A stretch of DNA of 64,000 nt from Belliella baltica DSM 15883 (GTDB lineage: Bacteria > Bacteroidota > Bacteroidia > Cytophagales > Cyclobacteriaceae), in NCBI RefSeq assembly GCF_000265405.1, contig NC_018010.1, forward strand, positions 3,431,501-3,495,500, written 5' to 3'. The notes under the pieces are model-generated. The model had not been told where the DNA came from, made no database searches, and worked only from the letters and a program-made list of their open reading frames with translations. How positions within the stretch are numbered: position 1 is the first letter of the stretch; every line of letters begins with the position of its first letter. This document shows positions 18,223-27,822 of the stretch, piece by piece. The position numbers and the translations under genes were made by a program.

Positions 18223-18798
18223 ATGAAAATAAAAGCAGCACTCACCCTAATCTGTTTGATGTTTCTTAATTGCTCCTTTGGTCAAAAAACCAATCCGATT
18301 GGATTGATTGAAACGAGTTATGGCAATATTTACATCAAACTATTTGAGGAAACACCGAAGCATAAGGCAAGTTTTATTTCTTTAGCACAAAGTGGTTATT
18401 GGGATTCATTGACCTTCAACCGAGTAATTCCAAATTTTGTCGCTCAAGCAGGTTGCCCAGATACTGAAGAAGGGTTCAATGACCCAGAATATCTCTTAGA
18501 ACCAGAGTTTGTCAAAGGAATTACCCATGTCTATGGCGCCGTTGGTGCAGGAAGAGATGATAACCCTGGAAAACTATCTGCAAGATGTCAATTTTATATC
18601 GTTCAAAACAAAAATGGATTAAATAGATTAGATAATGATTACACTGTTTTTGGTCAAGTAATCAAAGGAATGAATATCGTAGATAAAATCGTAATTCAAA
18701 AAACGGATGCTGATGATGAGCCTCTTACTGACATTTCAATGAAAATTAGTATAGTTCAAATGACAAATATTGAAATTGAAAAACTTCAAGAAAACTAA
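18223..18798 (+). CDS. cyclophilin-type peptidyl-prolyl isomerase, exported
   Basis: 191 residues. An N-terminal signal (MKIKAALTLICLMFLNCSFG) directs export, possibly as a lipoprotein (LNCS). The cyclophilin core follows with YGNIYIKLFEETPKH, the catalytic segment FNRVIPNFVAQAGCP and a C-terminal DYTVFGQVIKGMNIVDKI. It would assist folding of periplasmic or outer-membrane proteins. A TATATTAG box lies 5 bp before the ATG, suggesting a leaderless or very short-leader transcript. Monocistronic. Confidence 0.9.
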   Translation: MKIKAALTLICLMFLNCSFGQKTNPIGLIETSYGNIYIKLFEETPKHKASFISLAQSGYWDSLTFNRVIPNFVAQAGCPDTEEGFNDPEYLLEPEFVKGITHVYGAVGAGRDDNPGKLSARCQFYIVQNKNGLNRLDNDYTVFGQVIKGMNIVDKIVIQKTDADDEPLTDISMKISIVQMTNIEIEKLQEN

Positions 18799-18897
18799 CT
18801 TGAGCTATCCTATCAATTCACAGTAACAAAACATTCTTTTTCAAACAAAATCAAATACTACTATCCGATTTTCGTTTATATTTCATAATTTCAAGGC

Positions 18898-19863
18898 ATG
18901 ATTTGGGCATATCCGGACGGAAGTTTATTAACATGGTTGGCAGTGATTTTTATATTGCTTTACACCATTTATTTATATCGATTTTATCTCATCAACAGAA
19001 AACTACAGGTGAAAAAGCATCGCATTTTCATAAAAGTGATGTTGCGTACTTCTTACTTTGTACTTTTTTTGATCGCGCTCTCAGGACCTTCTGTTGGTAC
19101 CTCGATGAAAGAAATCAAAGAAGAAGGAAAAGACATTTTTATAGCGATCGATTTATCTCAGTCAATGAATGCTACAGATATCGGCCCATCTAGATTGCAG
19201 AGAGTGAAATTCGAATTGAAAAATCTAACAAAGAGTTTTGCCGGAGATAGGATCGGATTGATTATTTTCAGTTCTGAAGCATTTGTACAATGTCCCCTTA
19301 CCTTTGATCAAAATGTATTGCAGCTCCATATCGATGGGCTGAATACAGGACTTGTACCTAGTCAGGGAACAGATATCAATGCGCCTTTACAGATGGCTTT
19401 GAGTAAATTTCAAACCGACGAAAGGCCAGAAACCAATAGCAGGTCTGTTATATTGGTTTCTGATGGAGAAGATTTTGGTGATAATTTCCGTCCAATCATC
19501 GATGAACTTACCAATTCAGGAATCAAAGTTTTTAGTTTAGGAGTAGGTACTTCACAAGGTTCCACAATTCCTAGAGGAAATAACCTAATCATCGATCCAA
19601 AAACTAATCAACCCGCTATCACGAAATTAGAGACAACAAATTTGAAATTCTTGGCAGCACAAACCGAAGGGGCTTACTTTGAACTGAGTGATGAAAATCA
19701 AGAAATTCCTGATTTAATTGCTGCTATTGAAAGAGAAGAAGGTGCTGTCACAGGAAGTAGAATGGTTGAAGCCTCAGCAAACAAATACTTCTATTTCCTT
19801 ATTATTGGTTTATGTCTGGCATTTATTGACATGATTTTCCCATTACGAACTATCAACTTGTAA
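18898..19863 (+). CDS. batB: VWA-domain membrane protein, BatB-like
   Basis: 321 residues. Two N-terminal membrane helices, a von Willebrand A domain with an intact MIDAS (DLSQSMNATD and later SDGEDFGD), and a C-terminal helix (FYFLIIGLCLAFIDMIFPL). This is the Bat (Bacteroides aerotolerance) architecture; BatA and BatB differ little, so the letter is tentative. Bat proteins form a periplasm-facing membrane complex linked to oxidative stress. The next gene (20 bp downstream) is a BatC-type TPR protein, supporting the assignment. Confidence 0.85.
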   Translation: MIWAYPDGSLLTWLAVIFILLYTIYLYRFYLINRKLQVKKHRIFIKVMLRTSYFVLFLIALSGPSVGTSMKEIKEEGKDIFIAIDLSQSMNATDIGPSRLQRVKFELKNLTKSFAGDRIGLIIFSSEAFVQCPLTFDQNVLQLHIDGLNTGLVPSQGTDINAPLQMALSKFQTDERPETNSRSVILVSDGEDFGDNFRPIIDELTNSGIKVFSLGVGTSQGSTIPRGNNLIIDPKTNQPAITKLETTNLKFLAAQTEGAYFELSDENQEIPDLIAAIEREEGAVTGSRMVEASANKYFYFLIIGLCLAFIDMIFPLRTINL

Positions 19864-19883
19864 ATTATTGTTATCCAATCATT

Positions 19884-20738
19884 ATGATTTTAACTAGCAG
19901 GCTTATTTTATTCATTCTTCTACTTATTCCTTCCTCATGGTTAGAAATATCTAAGAAAAATGCAGCTATAAAAGCCGCGGCTAAAAGTTATGCTGAAACC
20001 AATTATGAGAAATCAGTTGATGATCATCTTTTTTTAACTTCAGAATTTGGCATCAACGGCCCTGAAGCAACTTACAATTTGGGATTAAGTTATCAGTTTG
20101 CTGAAGAATCCGAAGAGGCACAACGCACATTTATGTCTTTACTCAGCAGTCCCAATCCCATGATAGCTTCTTTTGCTTCTAATCATAATGGGTTGATTTT
20201 GGCCAAAGGAGAGAAATACGAAGAGGCCTTAGAAGCTTTCAAATATGCTTTGATCAAAGATTCTAAAAACGAAGCTGCAAGATATAACTATGAGCTCTTG
20301 GCTAGATGGCTGGAGGAAAATCAAGATCAAAAAGATCAAGAAGACGAAGGTGAAAATGATGAAAATCAGGATGACCAAGAGCAAGAGGAGCAAGAAAATC
20401 AAGAGCAAGAAGAGAAGAAAGACGAAAATAAGAAAAACGGAGAAGGCGAAGAGGAAACCGAAAACGATGAAAATGCTGAATCTGAGAAAAAAGAAGATAA
20501 AGAAGGAGAAAAATCTCAAAATGAAAAAGATTCCCAGGAACCAAGTGAAATGGATAGTGACCTAAGTGAAAGGGAAAAGGCAATGGAGCAATTAAAGGAA
20601 AAACTCAAAGAAATGAATCTTACTCCTGAGCAGGCAGCACAGATTCTAGATGCGATGAATGCTGCTGAGTTACGTTATATCCAACAAAATCGAAAAAAAG
20701 CAACCAAAAGACCTGAAAGAGGATTGCCAGATTGGTAG
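19884..20738 (+). CDS. batC: TPR protein, BatC-like, with acidic C-terminal half
   Basis: 284 residues. An N-terminal hydrophobic segment (ILFILLLIPSSWL) is followed by about three tetratricopeptide repeats (roughly residues 30-150). A very Glu/Gln/Asp/Lys-rich low-complexity stretch runs over about 150-235, and a helical tail (LTPEQAAQILDAMNAAELRYIQ) is the usual BatC end. It pairs with the VWA protein just upstream. Open frames on the other strands across the acidic stretch are by-products of its biased composition. Confidence 0.85.
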   Translation: MILTSRLILFILLLIPSSWLEISKKNAAIKAAAKSYAETNYEKSVDDHLFLTSEFGINGPEATYNLGLSYQFAEESEEAQRTFMSLLSSPNPMIASFASNHNGLILAKGEKYEEALEAFKYALIKDSKNEAARYNYELLARWLEENQDQKDQEDEGENDENQDDQEQEEQENQEQEEKKDENKKNGEGEEETENDENAESEKKEDKEGEKSQNEKDSQEPSEMDSDLSEREKAMEQLKEKLKEMNLTPEQAAQILDAMNAAELRYIQQNRKKATKRPERGLPDW

Positions 20739-20928
20739 ACTTGGGAAGATGAAAGAGTTAAGAAACAAGAGCCAAGAAAAAAGTGGCCTTCTTCATTCTT
20801 AAAAATCATCTTACTTTGCTTCTTAAAATATGGAAATAAGCCTCCCAAAAGTAGAAGGTAAATTCTATATGATGATCTTCACAACATCCCAACTCTCTAA
20901 TCATCAACCTAATTAAATAATATTACAA

Positions 20929-20942
20929 TCCGCCAAGGCGGA
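20929..20942. repeat. short TCCGCC/GGCGGA palindrome upstream of the thiolase gene
   Basis: Six-base arms around AA, 38 bp before the thiolase start. It is GC-rich against an AT-rich background. A role in mRNA structure or as a dispersed repeat cannot be separated from one copy. Confidence 0.4.
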
Positions 20943-20979
20943 CAATTTCTTTAATTTAAATCATAAAATATAAACCCAA

Positions 20980-22158
20980 ATGAAAGAAGTATATATCGTA
21001 TCAGCAGTAAGGACACCGCTAGGAAGTTTTGGAGGGAAATTATCAGGACTATCAGCAACGGAACTAGGAAGTATTGCAATTAAAGGTGCCTTGACAAAAG
21101 CTGGTCTTGACCCGAAAGAAGTGGAAGAGGTAATTATGGGGAATGTCATCTCCGCCAATCTTGGGCAAGCCCCTGCCCGTCAAGCAGCAATCGGTGCAGG
21201 CATTGGGTATAACGTACCTTGTACAACTGTGAATAAAGTTTGCTCCTCGGGGATGAAAGCAGTAATGTTCGCTGCACAATCTATCATGACAGGACAAAAT
21301 GACGTTGTGGTAGCTGGCGGGATGGAAAGCATGTCTAACGTGCCATTTTATGTTCCTAAAGCTCGATTTGGATACAAGTATGGTAATGCGGAATTTGTAG
21401 ATGGATTGGTAAAAGATGGTCTTTTTGAAGTTTATTATAAATTTCCGATGGGAAATTGTGCTGATAACACAGCCAAAGAAATGAAGATATCACGAGAGGA
21501 GCAAGATGCCTATGCCATACAATCTTACACTCGATCTGCTGAAGCGTGGAAAAATGGCTCATTCAAAGAAGAAGTTGTTCCTGTGGAATTGACAGGACGA
21601 AAAGGTGAGAAAATCGTAATCGACGAGGATGAAGAATTCAAAAATGTAATGTTTGATAAGATTCCTTCTTTAAGACCTGTTTTTGATAAAGAGGGAACTG
21701 TAACTGCTGCTAATGCTTCAACCATGAATGATGGAGCTTCTGCCATTCTTTTGATGAGCAAAGAGAAAGTTCAGGAGCTAGACTTGACTCCAATTGCAAA
21801 AATTAGAGGCTTTGCAGATGCTGCTCAAGATCCACTTTGGTTTACCACAGCCCCGGCCCTAGCCATACCAAAGGCAATCAAAAATGCTGGATTAACCGAA
21901 AATGATGTTGATTTTTACGAAATCAACGAAGCCTTCTCAGCTGTAGCGATTGCAAACCAAAAGCAATTAAATCTCGATAATGATAAATTGAATGTTTTTG
22001 GCGGTGCTGTTTCACTAGGGCATCCACTTGGAGCATCAGGAGCTAGAATCATTGCTACCTTGAACAGTGTTTTGACCCAGAAAAAAGGAAAAATCGGCGT
22101 TGCTGGCATTTGTAACGGAGGTGGTGGTGCTTCTGCAATCGTAATAGAGAAATTATAA
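20980..22158 (+). CDS. acetyl-CoA C-acetyltransferase (thiolase)
   Basis: 392 residues, standard length for a thiolase II. The acyl-accepting Cys88 lies in NKVCSSGMKAVMFAAQ, with NEAFSAVA and GHPLGASGARI (active-site His) in the second half and the second catalytic Cys in GICNGGGGASAIVIE at the C-terminus. It condenses two acetyl-CoA or cleaves acetoacetyl-CoA in the cytoplasm, serving ketone or fatty-acid metabolism. It stands alone and is followed by a strong terminator, so no pathway partner refines the direction. Confidence 0.95.
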   Translation: MKEVYIVSAVRTPLGSFGGKLSGLSATELGSIAIKGALTKAGLDPKEVEEVIMGNVISANLGQAPARQAAIGAGIGYNVPCTTVNKVCSSGMKAVMFAAQSIMTGQNDVVVAGGMESMSNVPFYVPKARFGYKYGNAEFVDGLVKDGLFEVYYKFPMGNCADNTAKEMKISREEQDAYAIQSYTRSAEAWKNGSFKEEVVPVELTGRKGEKIVIDEDEEFKNVMFDKIPSLRPVFDKEGTVTAANASTMNDGASAILLMSKEKVQELDLTPIAKIRGFADAAQDPLWFTTAPALAIPKAIKNAGLTENDVDFYEINEAFSAVAIANQKQLNLDNDKLNVFGGAVSLGHPLGASGARIIATLNSVLTQKKGKIGVAGICNGGGGASAIVIEKL

Positions 22159-22211
22159 GTCAAGATTGCAAGATTCATAAATCTTTATTCATTAAATTTT
22201 CAATTCATTTC

Positions 22212-22254
22212 AAAAAGACAAAGCGTTCAAAATAATGAACTCTTTGTCTTTTTT
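22212..22254 (+). terminator. intrinsic terminator after the thiolase gene
   Basis: AAAAAGACAAAG and CTTTGTCTTTTT arms, with a second inner GTTCA/TGAAC stem, followed by further T. Confidence 0.85.
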
Positions 22255-22295
22255 GCTTATTATTACATTCTAAATATTTTCAAAAATCACTAGCA

Positions 22296-23423
22296 ATGCG
22301 CATCTATATCGGTCTGTATTTCATAGCAATCATTTTTATATCAACCAACTTATTTGCTCAAGATCAAATATCTAAGACCTATTACGACGCTCAGCAGCTC
22401 AAGGTGAAAGAAATCATCTCACAGATCAATGGTATTAAAAATGGTCTGTATCAATTGTATTATGAAAGCGGTAGTTTGGCCTTAGAAGGAACCTTTTCGA
22501 ATGGAAAACGAGAAGGGATTTTTGTAGATTATTTCCCTGATACAAAAGACACATTGCGTACCACTAATTATAAAAATGACAGAAAAGAAGGTCCTTCAAT
22601 CTCCTATTTTGAAGATGGAAACATTTCCCAAATGGTCAACTATTCCAATAATCAGATTAATGGAGAATTGATTTCCTATTTTCCTTCCGGTAAAGTGAGG
22701 CAGAAAGCTACATTTATCAACAATAAACCTGATGGATTGACTTTAGTCTATGACGAATTTGAAAATCTCATAGAAAAGAAAACTTATGAAAATGGAGTTT
22801 TAGAAGGGTATCAAGAACATTTTTATTCAAATGAACAGTTAGAGTCCAAAACCTATTATAAAAAAGGTCAATTTCATGGTGAGCAAATAGCATATCATGA
22901 AAATGGGCAGATCAAGTCACAAATTAATTTTAAAAAAGGTTATCAGCACGGAGACTTTAAGTATTTTCATCCTGATGGTCAAATTGCTAAGACTGGAAAA
23001 TATAGAAATGGCGACCCTGAAGGAGAATTCAAAAGCTTCTACCCCAATGGGCAAACCCAAGAAATTGCCCAATATAAAAAAGGATTAGCTGAAGGAATAT
23101 TTGTCATTTATTATGAATCAGGACAGATTCAAGAGAAAACTTTTCACGATAGATACAACGAAGTAATAAAAACAATAAGCTATTTCGAAACAGGTGAAGT
23201 TTTTAAAGAAGTGAATTTCGAGCAAGGAAGAGAACATGGAATGACTTTGATATTTTATCAAAATGGAAAACTCAGAGAAGAACTTCCTTATCGAAGAGGA
23301 AAAATCCATGGCATTCAAAAGATTTACACAGAAAATGGGGAGATCGTGCTAGAAAGGTTTTTCAATGAAGGCAAAGTAACAGGAGTAACTGACCGCAGAA
23401 AAAAAGAAAATGACAATAATTAG
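22296..23423 (+). CDS. MORN-repeat-variant (YwqK-type) exported protein
   Basis: 375 residues. A signal peptide (IGLYFIAIIFISTNLFAQ) is followed by about twelve repeats of a 22-24 residue unit with the pattern Y-x-x-G-x-x-x-x-x-x-x-Y-x-N-G-x-x-x-G, for example YFEDGNISQMVNYSNNQING. These are the MORN variants annotated as YwqK-family antitoxins, although nothing here suggests a toxin. The solvent-exposed beta-hairpin ladder is probably periplasmic or at the surface. Function unknown. Confidence 0.85.
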   Translation: MRIYIGLYFIAIIFISTNLFAQDQISKTYYDAQQLKVKEIISQINGIKNGLYQLYYESGSLALEGTFSNGKREGIFVDYFPDTKDTLRTTNYKNDRKEGPSISYFEDGNISQMVNYSNNQINGELISYFPSGKVRQKATFINNKPDGLTLVYDEFENLIEKKTYENGVLEGYQEHFYSNEQLESKTYYKKGQFHGEQIAYHENGQIKSQINFKKGYQHGDFKYFHPDGQIAKTGKYRNGDPEGEFKSFYPNGQTQEIAQYKKGLAEGIFVIYYESGQIQEKTFHDRYNEVIKTISYFETGEVFKEVNFEQGREHGMTLIFYQNGKLREELPYRRGKIHGIQKIYTENGEIVLERFFNEGKVTGVTDRRKKENDNN

Positions 23424-23480
23424 TTCTTTTCTGACTCCAATCACAAATGCTTTTTCTATTTTTGTCCAAAGATTTTCATT

Positions 23481-24437
23481 ATGAATAGCGCTATCAAAGA
23501 AACAAACTTTCAATTCCCCAATCAGCAGGGATTTTATAAGGGTAAAGTACGCGATGTCTATATTTTTGATAAAACCATTGCAGTAGTTGCTACAGACAGA
23601 ATCTCAGCATTTGATGTAGTTTTACCTAAACCAATTCCTTACAAAGGGCAAGTTTTGAATCAAATTGCTGCGAAGTTTCTTAAAGCTACAAGTGACATAG
23701 TACCGAATTGGGTTACCTCAACACCTGATCCAAATGTAACTATTGGAAAACGATGCGAACCATTCAAGGTTGAAATGGTCATAAGAGGATATCTTGCAGG
23801 ACATGCTGCTAGAGAATATGCCGCTGGCAAACGTTCTATTTGTGGAGTTGCTCTACCTGACGGGCTCAAAGAAAATGATAAACTCCCCCACCCAATCATT
23901 ACTCCAACGACCAAAGCTGATGAAGGTCATGATGAAGATATTTCCAAAGAAGAAATACTTAATAAAGGAATAGTAAGTCTAAAAGACTATGAAGTCTTGG
24001 AGAAATATACGCATGACTTGTTTCAAAAAGGTACTGAAATGGCAGCTGAAATGGGTTTGATTTTGGTTGATACTAAATATGAATTTGGAAAATATGATGG
24101 TGAAATCTTTCTGATAGATGAAATTCATACTCCAGATTCTTCCAGGTACTTTTATGCCGAAGGATATGAAGCAAATCAAAGAGTAGGTAATCCACAAAAA
24201 CAATTATCAAAAGAATTTGTAAGACAATGGTTGATCAGTCAAGGATTTCAAGGAAAAGACGGTCAGCAAGTACCCGATATGCCAAATTCCTTTGTAGAAG
24301 AAATATCAGACAGGTATATTGAGCTGTTTGAAAAAATCACAGGTGAAAAATTTATAAAAGCTGATACAGCTAATTTAGAAAAAAGGATTGAGGAAGCGGT
24401 ACTTGGAAGGATGAAGGAGGAAGGGTTTAAGAATTGA
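23481..24437 (+). CDS. purC: phosphoribosylaminoimidazole-succinocarboxamide synthase
   Basis: 318 residues, the longer SAICAR synthase form. Typical blocks are [12 protein letters not shown] (nucleotide loop), [34 protein letters not shown] and [19 protein letters not shown]. It catalyses the ATP-dependent joining of CAIR and aspartate in purine synthesis in the cytoplasm. No other pur gene is adjacent. Confidence 0.96.
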   Translation: MNSAIKETNFQFPNQQGFYKGKVRDVYIFDKTIAVVATDRISAFDVVLPKPIPYKGQVLNQIAAKFLKATSDIVPNWVTSTPDPNVTIGKRCEPFKVEMVIRGYLAGHAAREYAAGKRSICGVALPDGLKENDKLPHPIITPTTKADEGHDEDISKEEILNKGIVSLKDYEVLEKYTHDLFQKGTEMAAEMGLILVDTKYEFGKYDGEIFLIDEIHTPDSSRYFYAEGYEANQRVGNPQKQLSKEFVRQWLISQGFQGKDGQQVPDMPNSFVEEISDRYIELFEKITGEKFIKADTANLEKRIEEAVLGRMKEEGFKN

Positions 24438-24655
24438 ATGTTAATTAACAGTATGCTTAGAGATTGGGTTTTGATTGTGATATTATCATGGCATTCAAAA
24501 TATTCTTCAGTACTTGATACTTAACTCGTAAAATTTAAATTTCAAATAAATAAATAATTGAAGACAAAAGAGAAAGATTATTTGACTAGAGAGTTTCATA
24601 TTTAAAATGATCAAAGTCTCATACCTCTTGTCTCAAGTCTCAAATCTCAAAAAAC

Positions 24656-25039
24656 ATGAAATATACAGTAGATAAAAAAGAACAGTACGTGGTATTTACA
24701 CCACTTGAAGAAAAATTAGATTCAGCACTCTCTCCGAAGTTAAAATCAGAACTATTAACAGTTCATGCAGAAGGTTATCAAAATCTTGTCATTGACATGA
24801 GTCAAGTAAAATATGTAGATTCGAGTGGATTAAGTGCATTATTAGTTGGAAATAGAGAATTTAGTAGAGAAGGAGGCATATTTGTTATCTCTGGAGCTCA
24901 AGAGCATGTTATTAAATTGATAAAAATATCCATGCTCGATAAGGTTTTTAACTTAGTAGAAACTCTTGAAGAAGCTGCTGAAGCAATTTTCATGCATGAA
25001 ATTGAAAATGGTAATTCCGAAGAAGAGGAAGAAAGTTAA
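24656..25039 (+). CDS. STAS-domain anti-sigma factor antagonist
   Basis: 127 residues forming a single STAS domain. The phosphorylatable serine motif is VKYVDSSGLSALLVGNRE near residue 58. An acidic tail (ENGNSEEEEES) follows. Family members bind a serine kinase/anti-sigma factor; no partner kinase is nearby. The RNase Z gene starts two bases after its stop, so the two are probably co-transcribed, an arrangement often seen in Bacteroidota. Confidence 0.88.
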   Translation: MKYTVDKKEQYVVFTPLEEKLDSALSPKLKSELLTVHAEGYQNLVIDMSQVKYVDSSGLSALLVGNREFSREGGIFVISGAQEHVIKLIKISMLDKVFNLVETLEEAAEAIFMHEIENGNSEEEEES

Positions 25040-25041
25040 TT

Positions 25042-25962
25042 TTGGAATTCGATGTTACCATTCTAGGATCCAATTCAGCGATTCCGGCTCATGGCCGCAA
25101 TCAAACTGCGCAATTGGTAAATGTTGGTCTTACCTACATGTTGATAGACTGTGGGGAAGGCACGCAAATACAATTGCGCAGATTTAAACTCAAATACAGT
25201 CGAATAGATTATATTTTTATCTCCCACCTCCATGGCGATCATTATTTTGGACTGATGGGCATGATTTCTACTTTTCATCTACACAAGAGGTCTAAGCTTT
25301 TGACTATTTACGGACCTCAAGGCTTGGATGAAATCATCACAACCCAACTCAAATACAGCAACACAAGATTAAACTTTCCACTGAGATTTATACAAACCAA
25401 CCCATCCGAAAAAGAATTGATCTTAGAAGAAAAGAACTTTAAAGTTTTTTCAATTCCTCTCAAACATCGACTGCCTTGCACTGGTTTTTTGATTCAAGAA
25501 AAACCCGGTCTTTTAAGGATGAATAAAGAAGTGCTTTTAGAAAATAGAATAAGCGTTGAGGCAATCAATACGCTTCGTAAAGGAATTGATTTCGTAAATG
25601 AAGATGAGGGCATCACCTATTTGGCAAAAGATTTTACACTTCCTCCTAAACCGCTTCGCTCCTATGCCTTTTGTTCGGATACAATTTATGATCCAATTGA
25701 TTTGATTGAAAATTTACAAGGAGTTACTACCCTATACCACGAATCTACCTTTGCAGATGATGAAATGTTGAGAGCGAAAGAGACCTTCCATAGCACAGCA
25801 ACACAAGCAGGTGACATTGCGTCAAAGCTAAAAGTAAAAAAACTACTTTTAGGGCATTTTTCCACCCGCTATATTGATCTTGACCTACTTCTTCAACAAG
25901 CCAAGTCCAAATTTAAAAACAGCTTTTTGAGTGAAGAAGGAATTACTTACCCTATTGATTAA
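25042..25962 (+). CDS. rnz: ribonuclease Z
   Basis: 306 residues of the metallo-beta-lactamase RNase Z family. The zinc motif is SHLHGDHYFGL, with an AHGRNQTAQ loop, the GFLIQEKPG exosite region and the final LLGHFSTRY. It trims tRNA 3' ends. The start used is TTG at 25042, because the N-terminal strand EFDVTILGSNSAIP must be included and no ATG precedes it in frame after the STAS stop. It is coupled to the STAS gene. Confidence 0.93.
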   Translation: MEFDVTILGSNSAIPAHGRNQTAQLVNVGLTYMLIDCGEGTQIQLRRFKLKYSRIDYIFISHLHGDHYFGLMGMISTFHLHKRSKLLTIYGPQGLDEIITTQLKYSNTRLNFPLRFIQTNPSEKELILEEKNFKVFSIPLKHRLPCTGFLIQEKPGLLRMNKEVLLENRISVEAINTLRKGIDFVNEDEGITYLAKDFTLPPKPLRSYAFCSDTIYDPIDLIENLQGVTTLYHESTFADDEMLRAKETFHSTATQAGDIASKLKVKKLLLGHFSTRYIDLDLLLQQAKSKFKNSFLSEEGITYPID

Positions 25963-25988
25963 CACATTTATCAACCTAGGACTCTGAT

Positions 25989-26795
25989 ATGCATATCGAA
26001 ATCAAAGAAAAAGATTTTCAAACTAAGAAAACAAATCTTTTCATCATTCTTTGTGGGATCTTTTTGACCAATGCTATTCTTGCAGAAATCATTGGTGTGA
26101 AGATATTTTCAGGAGAATTGACTCTGGGGTTTGAACCTGTTGGTTGGAGTTTTTTTGGTGACTATATTCTTGATTTTAATTTGACAGCAGGAGCCGTAAT
26201 CTGGCCAATAGTATTTATCACCACAGATATCATCAATGAATATTTTGGTAAAAAGGGTGTAAGAAAAATTAGCTTTTTGACCGCCTTTTTCATAGCTTAC
26301 ATTTTCATTATCATTACTATAGTCACAAAACTTCATCCGGCACCGTTTTGGTTGGAGGTAAATACTCCCGATTCTAGTGGCAACTACTTCAATATAGATT
26401 ATGCTTTTAATACCATTTTTAGACAAGGTTTAGGAATCATAATTGGTTCTTTGATCGCATTTCTACTGGGACAATTGATTGATGTCTTTGTATTTCAAAA
26501 GCTAAGAAAAATTACAGGTTCTAAAATGATATGGCTCAGAGCGACAGGCTCTACTTTAGTTTCTCAATTTATTGACTCTTTTGTGGTTTTGGGCATAGCA
26601 TTTTACATCTTTGGAAATTGGAGCTGGGCTCAAGTTGTCTCGGTAGGTATCATCAATTACATCTACAAGTTTGGAGTAGCTGTTCTATTGACTCCATTAT
26701 TATATGTGGGACATCATTGGATTGATCTCTATTTAGGAAAAGATATTGCTAAAAAAATGACGGAAGAAGCAATGGAAGACACTTTATTTTTATGA
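25989..26795 (+). CDS. queuosine precursor transporter (VUT/YhhQ family)
   Basis: 268 residues with about six membrane helices. Recognisable family segments are FLTNAILAEIIGVKIF, the acidic FITTDIINEYFGKKGVRK loop, and RATGSTLVSQFIDSFVV in the fifth helix. Members import preQ0/preQ1 for queuosine in tRNA. It lies 26 bp after rnz, another tRNA-related gene, and may share its transcript. Confidence 0.9.
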   Translation: MHIEIKEKDFQTKKTNLFIILCGIFLTNAILAEIIGVKIFSGELTLGFEPVGWSFFGDYILDFNLTAGAVIWPIVFITTDIINEYFGKKGVRKISFLTAFFIAYIFIIITIVTKLHPAPFWLEVNTPDSSGNYFNIDYAFNTIFRQGLGIIIGSLIAFLLGQLIDVFVFQKLRKITGSKMIWLRATGSTLVSQFIDSFVVLGIAFYIFGNWSWAQVVSVGIINYIYKFGVAVLLTPLLYVGHHWIDLYLGKDIAKKMTEEAMEDTLFL

Positions 26796-27011
26796 TGCTT
26801 TTCAAGTAAAATAAATTCTGAATATTCAGGTTTTAGACAACTAACACATATTTTTTGTGAATAGGCCTTTTGCCAGGAATTATTTTCAGCACTGCTCCAA
26901 TCATTATGAACATCGTGCCAATTCCTTGTCCCAAATTACAATTCCCATGATTTGACCTATCAAAGATCGTGTTTTAAGGTTGAAAAAATTGAAAGCATCA
27001 AACTGATAAGC

Positions 27012-27060
27012 TATAAATCAATAAAGCCTGACCAAACAGATCAGGCTTTATTGATTTATA
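27012..27060. terminator. long bidirectional terminator
   Basis: Twenty-base perfect arms (left arm 27012-27031, right arm 27041-27060) containing AAAGCCTGA/TCAGGCTTT, around a nine-base loop. It ends next to the stop of the minus-strand SDR gene and can also stop transcripts from the plus side. Confidence 0.85.
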
Positions 27061-27061
27061 C

Positions 27062-27781
27062 TTATGCTCCAGGAGGCATTGTGGGCCTCACTTCGATTTT
27101 GCTTGGAAGTGTTCTAGAATTCATTTGCATCAAGTCTACGACCATTTGACCCAAATCCTCAATCTGGATCTTCCAACCATCTTTATCATTCGGTTGATGG
27201 TCATTAAAATAAGTAGCAACAGATCCTGGCATGATAGTCGTAACACGAATTCCATGTTTTCTCACATCTAACATTGCCGCCTGAGAAAAGCCTGTTACAC
27301 CAAATTTACTTGCATTGTATGCAGATCCATTTGCAAAGAAGTTTGTTCCTGCCAAGCTTGATATAGAAATAAAATAACCTTTGGATTTTTTCAAACCTTC
27401 TAACCCAGCCTTGATACTATAAAATACTCCTGTAAGGTTGGTGTCAATGGTTTCATGCCATTGCTCTAGTGTAATTTCCTCTACAGAGGCAAAATGCCCT
27501 ATTCCGGCATTGGCTACCAAAAGATCTAACTGTCCCCATTTTTGGATGACTACATTTACGGCATTTTGCTGAGAATCAAAATTTCTTACGTCTGCCTCAA
27601 TGCCGATGACTTCACCTTTTCCTATTTTTGCCAATTCAGATGCCGCTTTTTCGGCTGCTTCTTGGCTTCGGCTCGTAATTGCTACCTTCATTCCTTCCGC
27701 AAGCAATGATGCAGCTATTCCATAACCTATCCCCTTACTTCCTCCTGTGATTAATGCGATTTTGTTGGTTAAGTTTTGCAT
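27062..27781 (-). CDS. short-chain dehydrogenase/reductase (SDR)
   Basis: 239 residues of classical SDR type. The Rossmann cofactor motif is ALITGGSKGIGYGIA, with the NAGIG block in the middle and the catalytic SISSLAG...YNASKFG (Ser, Tyr, Lys) intact. The Arg/Ser-rich cofactor loop (AITSRSQEAAE) suggests NADP(H) preference. Substrate unknown; FabG-like annotation would be over-specific. The gene is downstream of the DeoR-type regulator, 41 bp away and on the same strand, so the regulator may control it. Confidence 0.9.
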   Translation of the reverse strand: MQNLTNKIALITGGSKGIGYGIAASLLAEGMKVAITSRSQEAAEKAASELAKIGKGEVIGIEADVRNFDSQQNAVNVVIQKWGQLDLLVANAGIGHFASVEEITLEQWHETIDTNLTGVFYSIKAGLEGLKKSKGYFISISSLAGTNFFANGSAYNASKFGVTGFSQAAMLDVRKHGIRVTTIMPGSVATYFNDHQPNDKDGWKIQIEDLGQMVVDLMQMNSRTLPSKIEVRPTMPPGA

Positions 27782-27822
27782 GTTTTGTTTTTATTTTTGA
27801 AAAACGTGTGTAAAAAACAAGC

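Noticed and set aside
20229..20583. Overlapping frames on both strands within the BatC-like gene
   Set aside because: Produced by the Glu/Lys/Gln-rich low-complexity region of batC.
26830..26960. Possible remnant of a membrane protein on the minus strand (GTMFIMIGAVLKIIPGKRP)
   Set aside because: Only about 35 codons with no recognised family; could be chance in AT-rich DNA.
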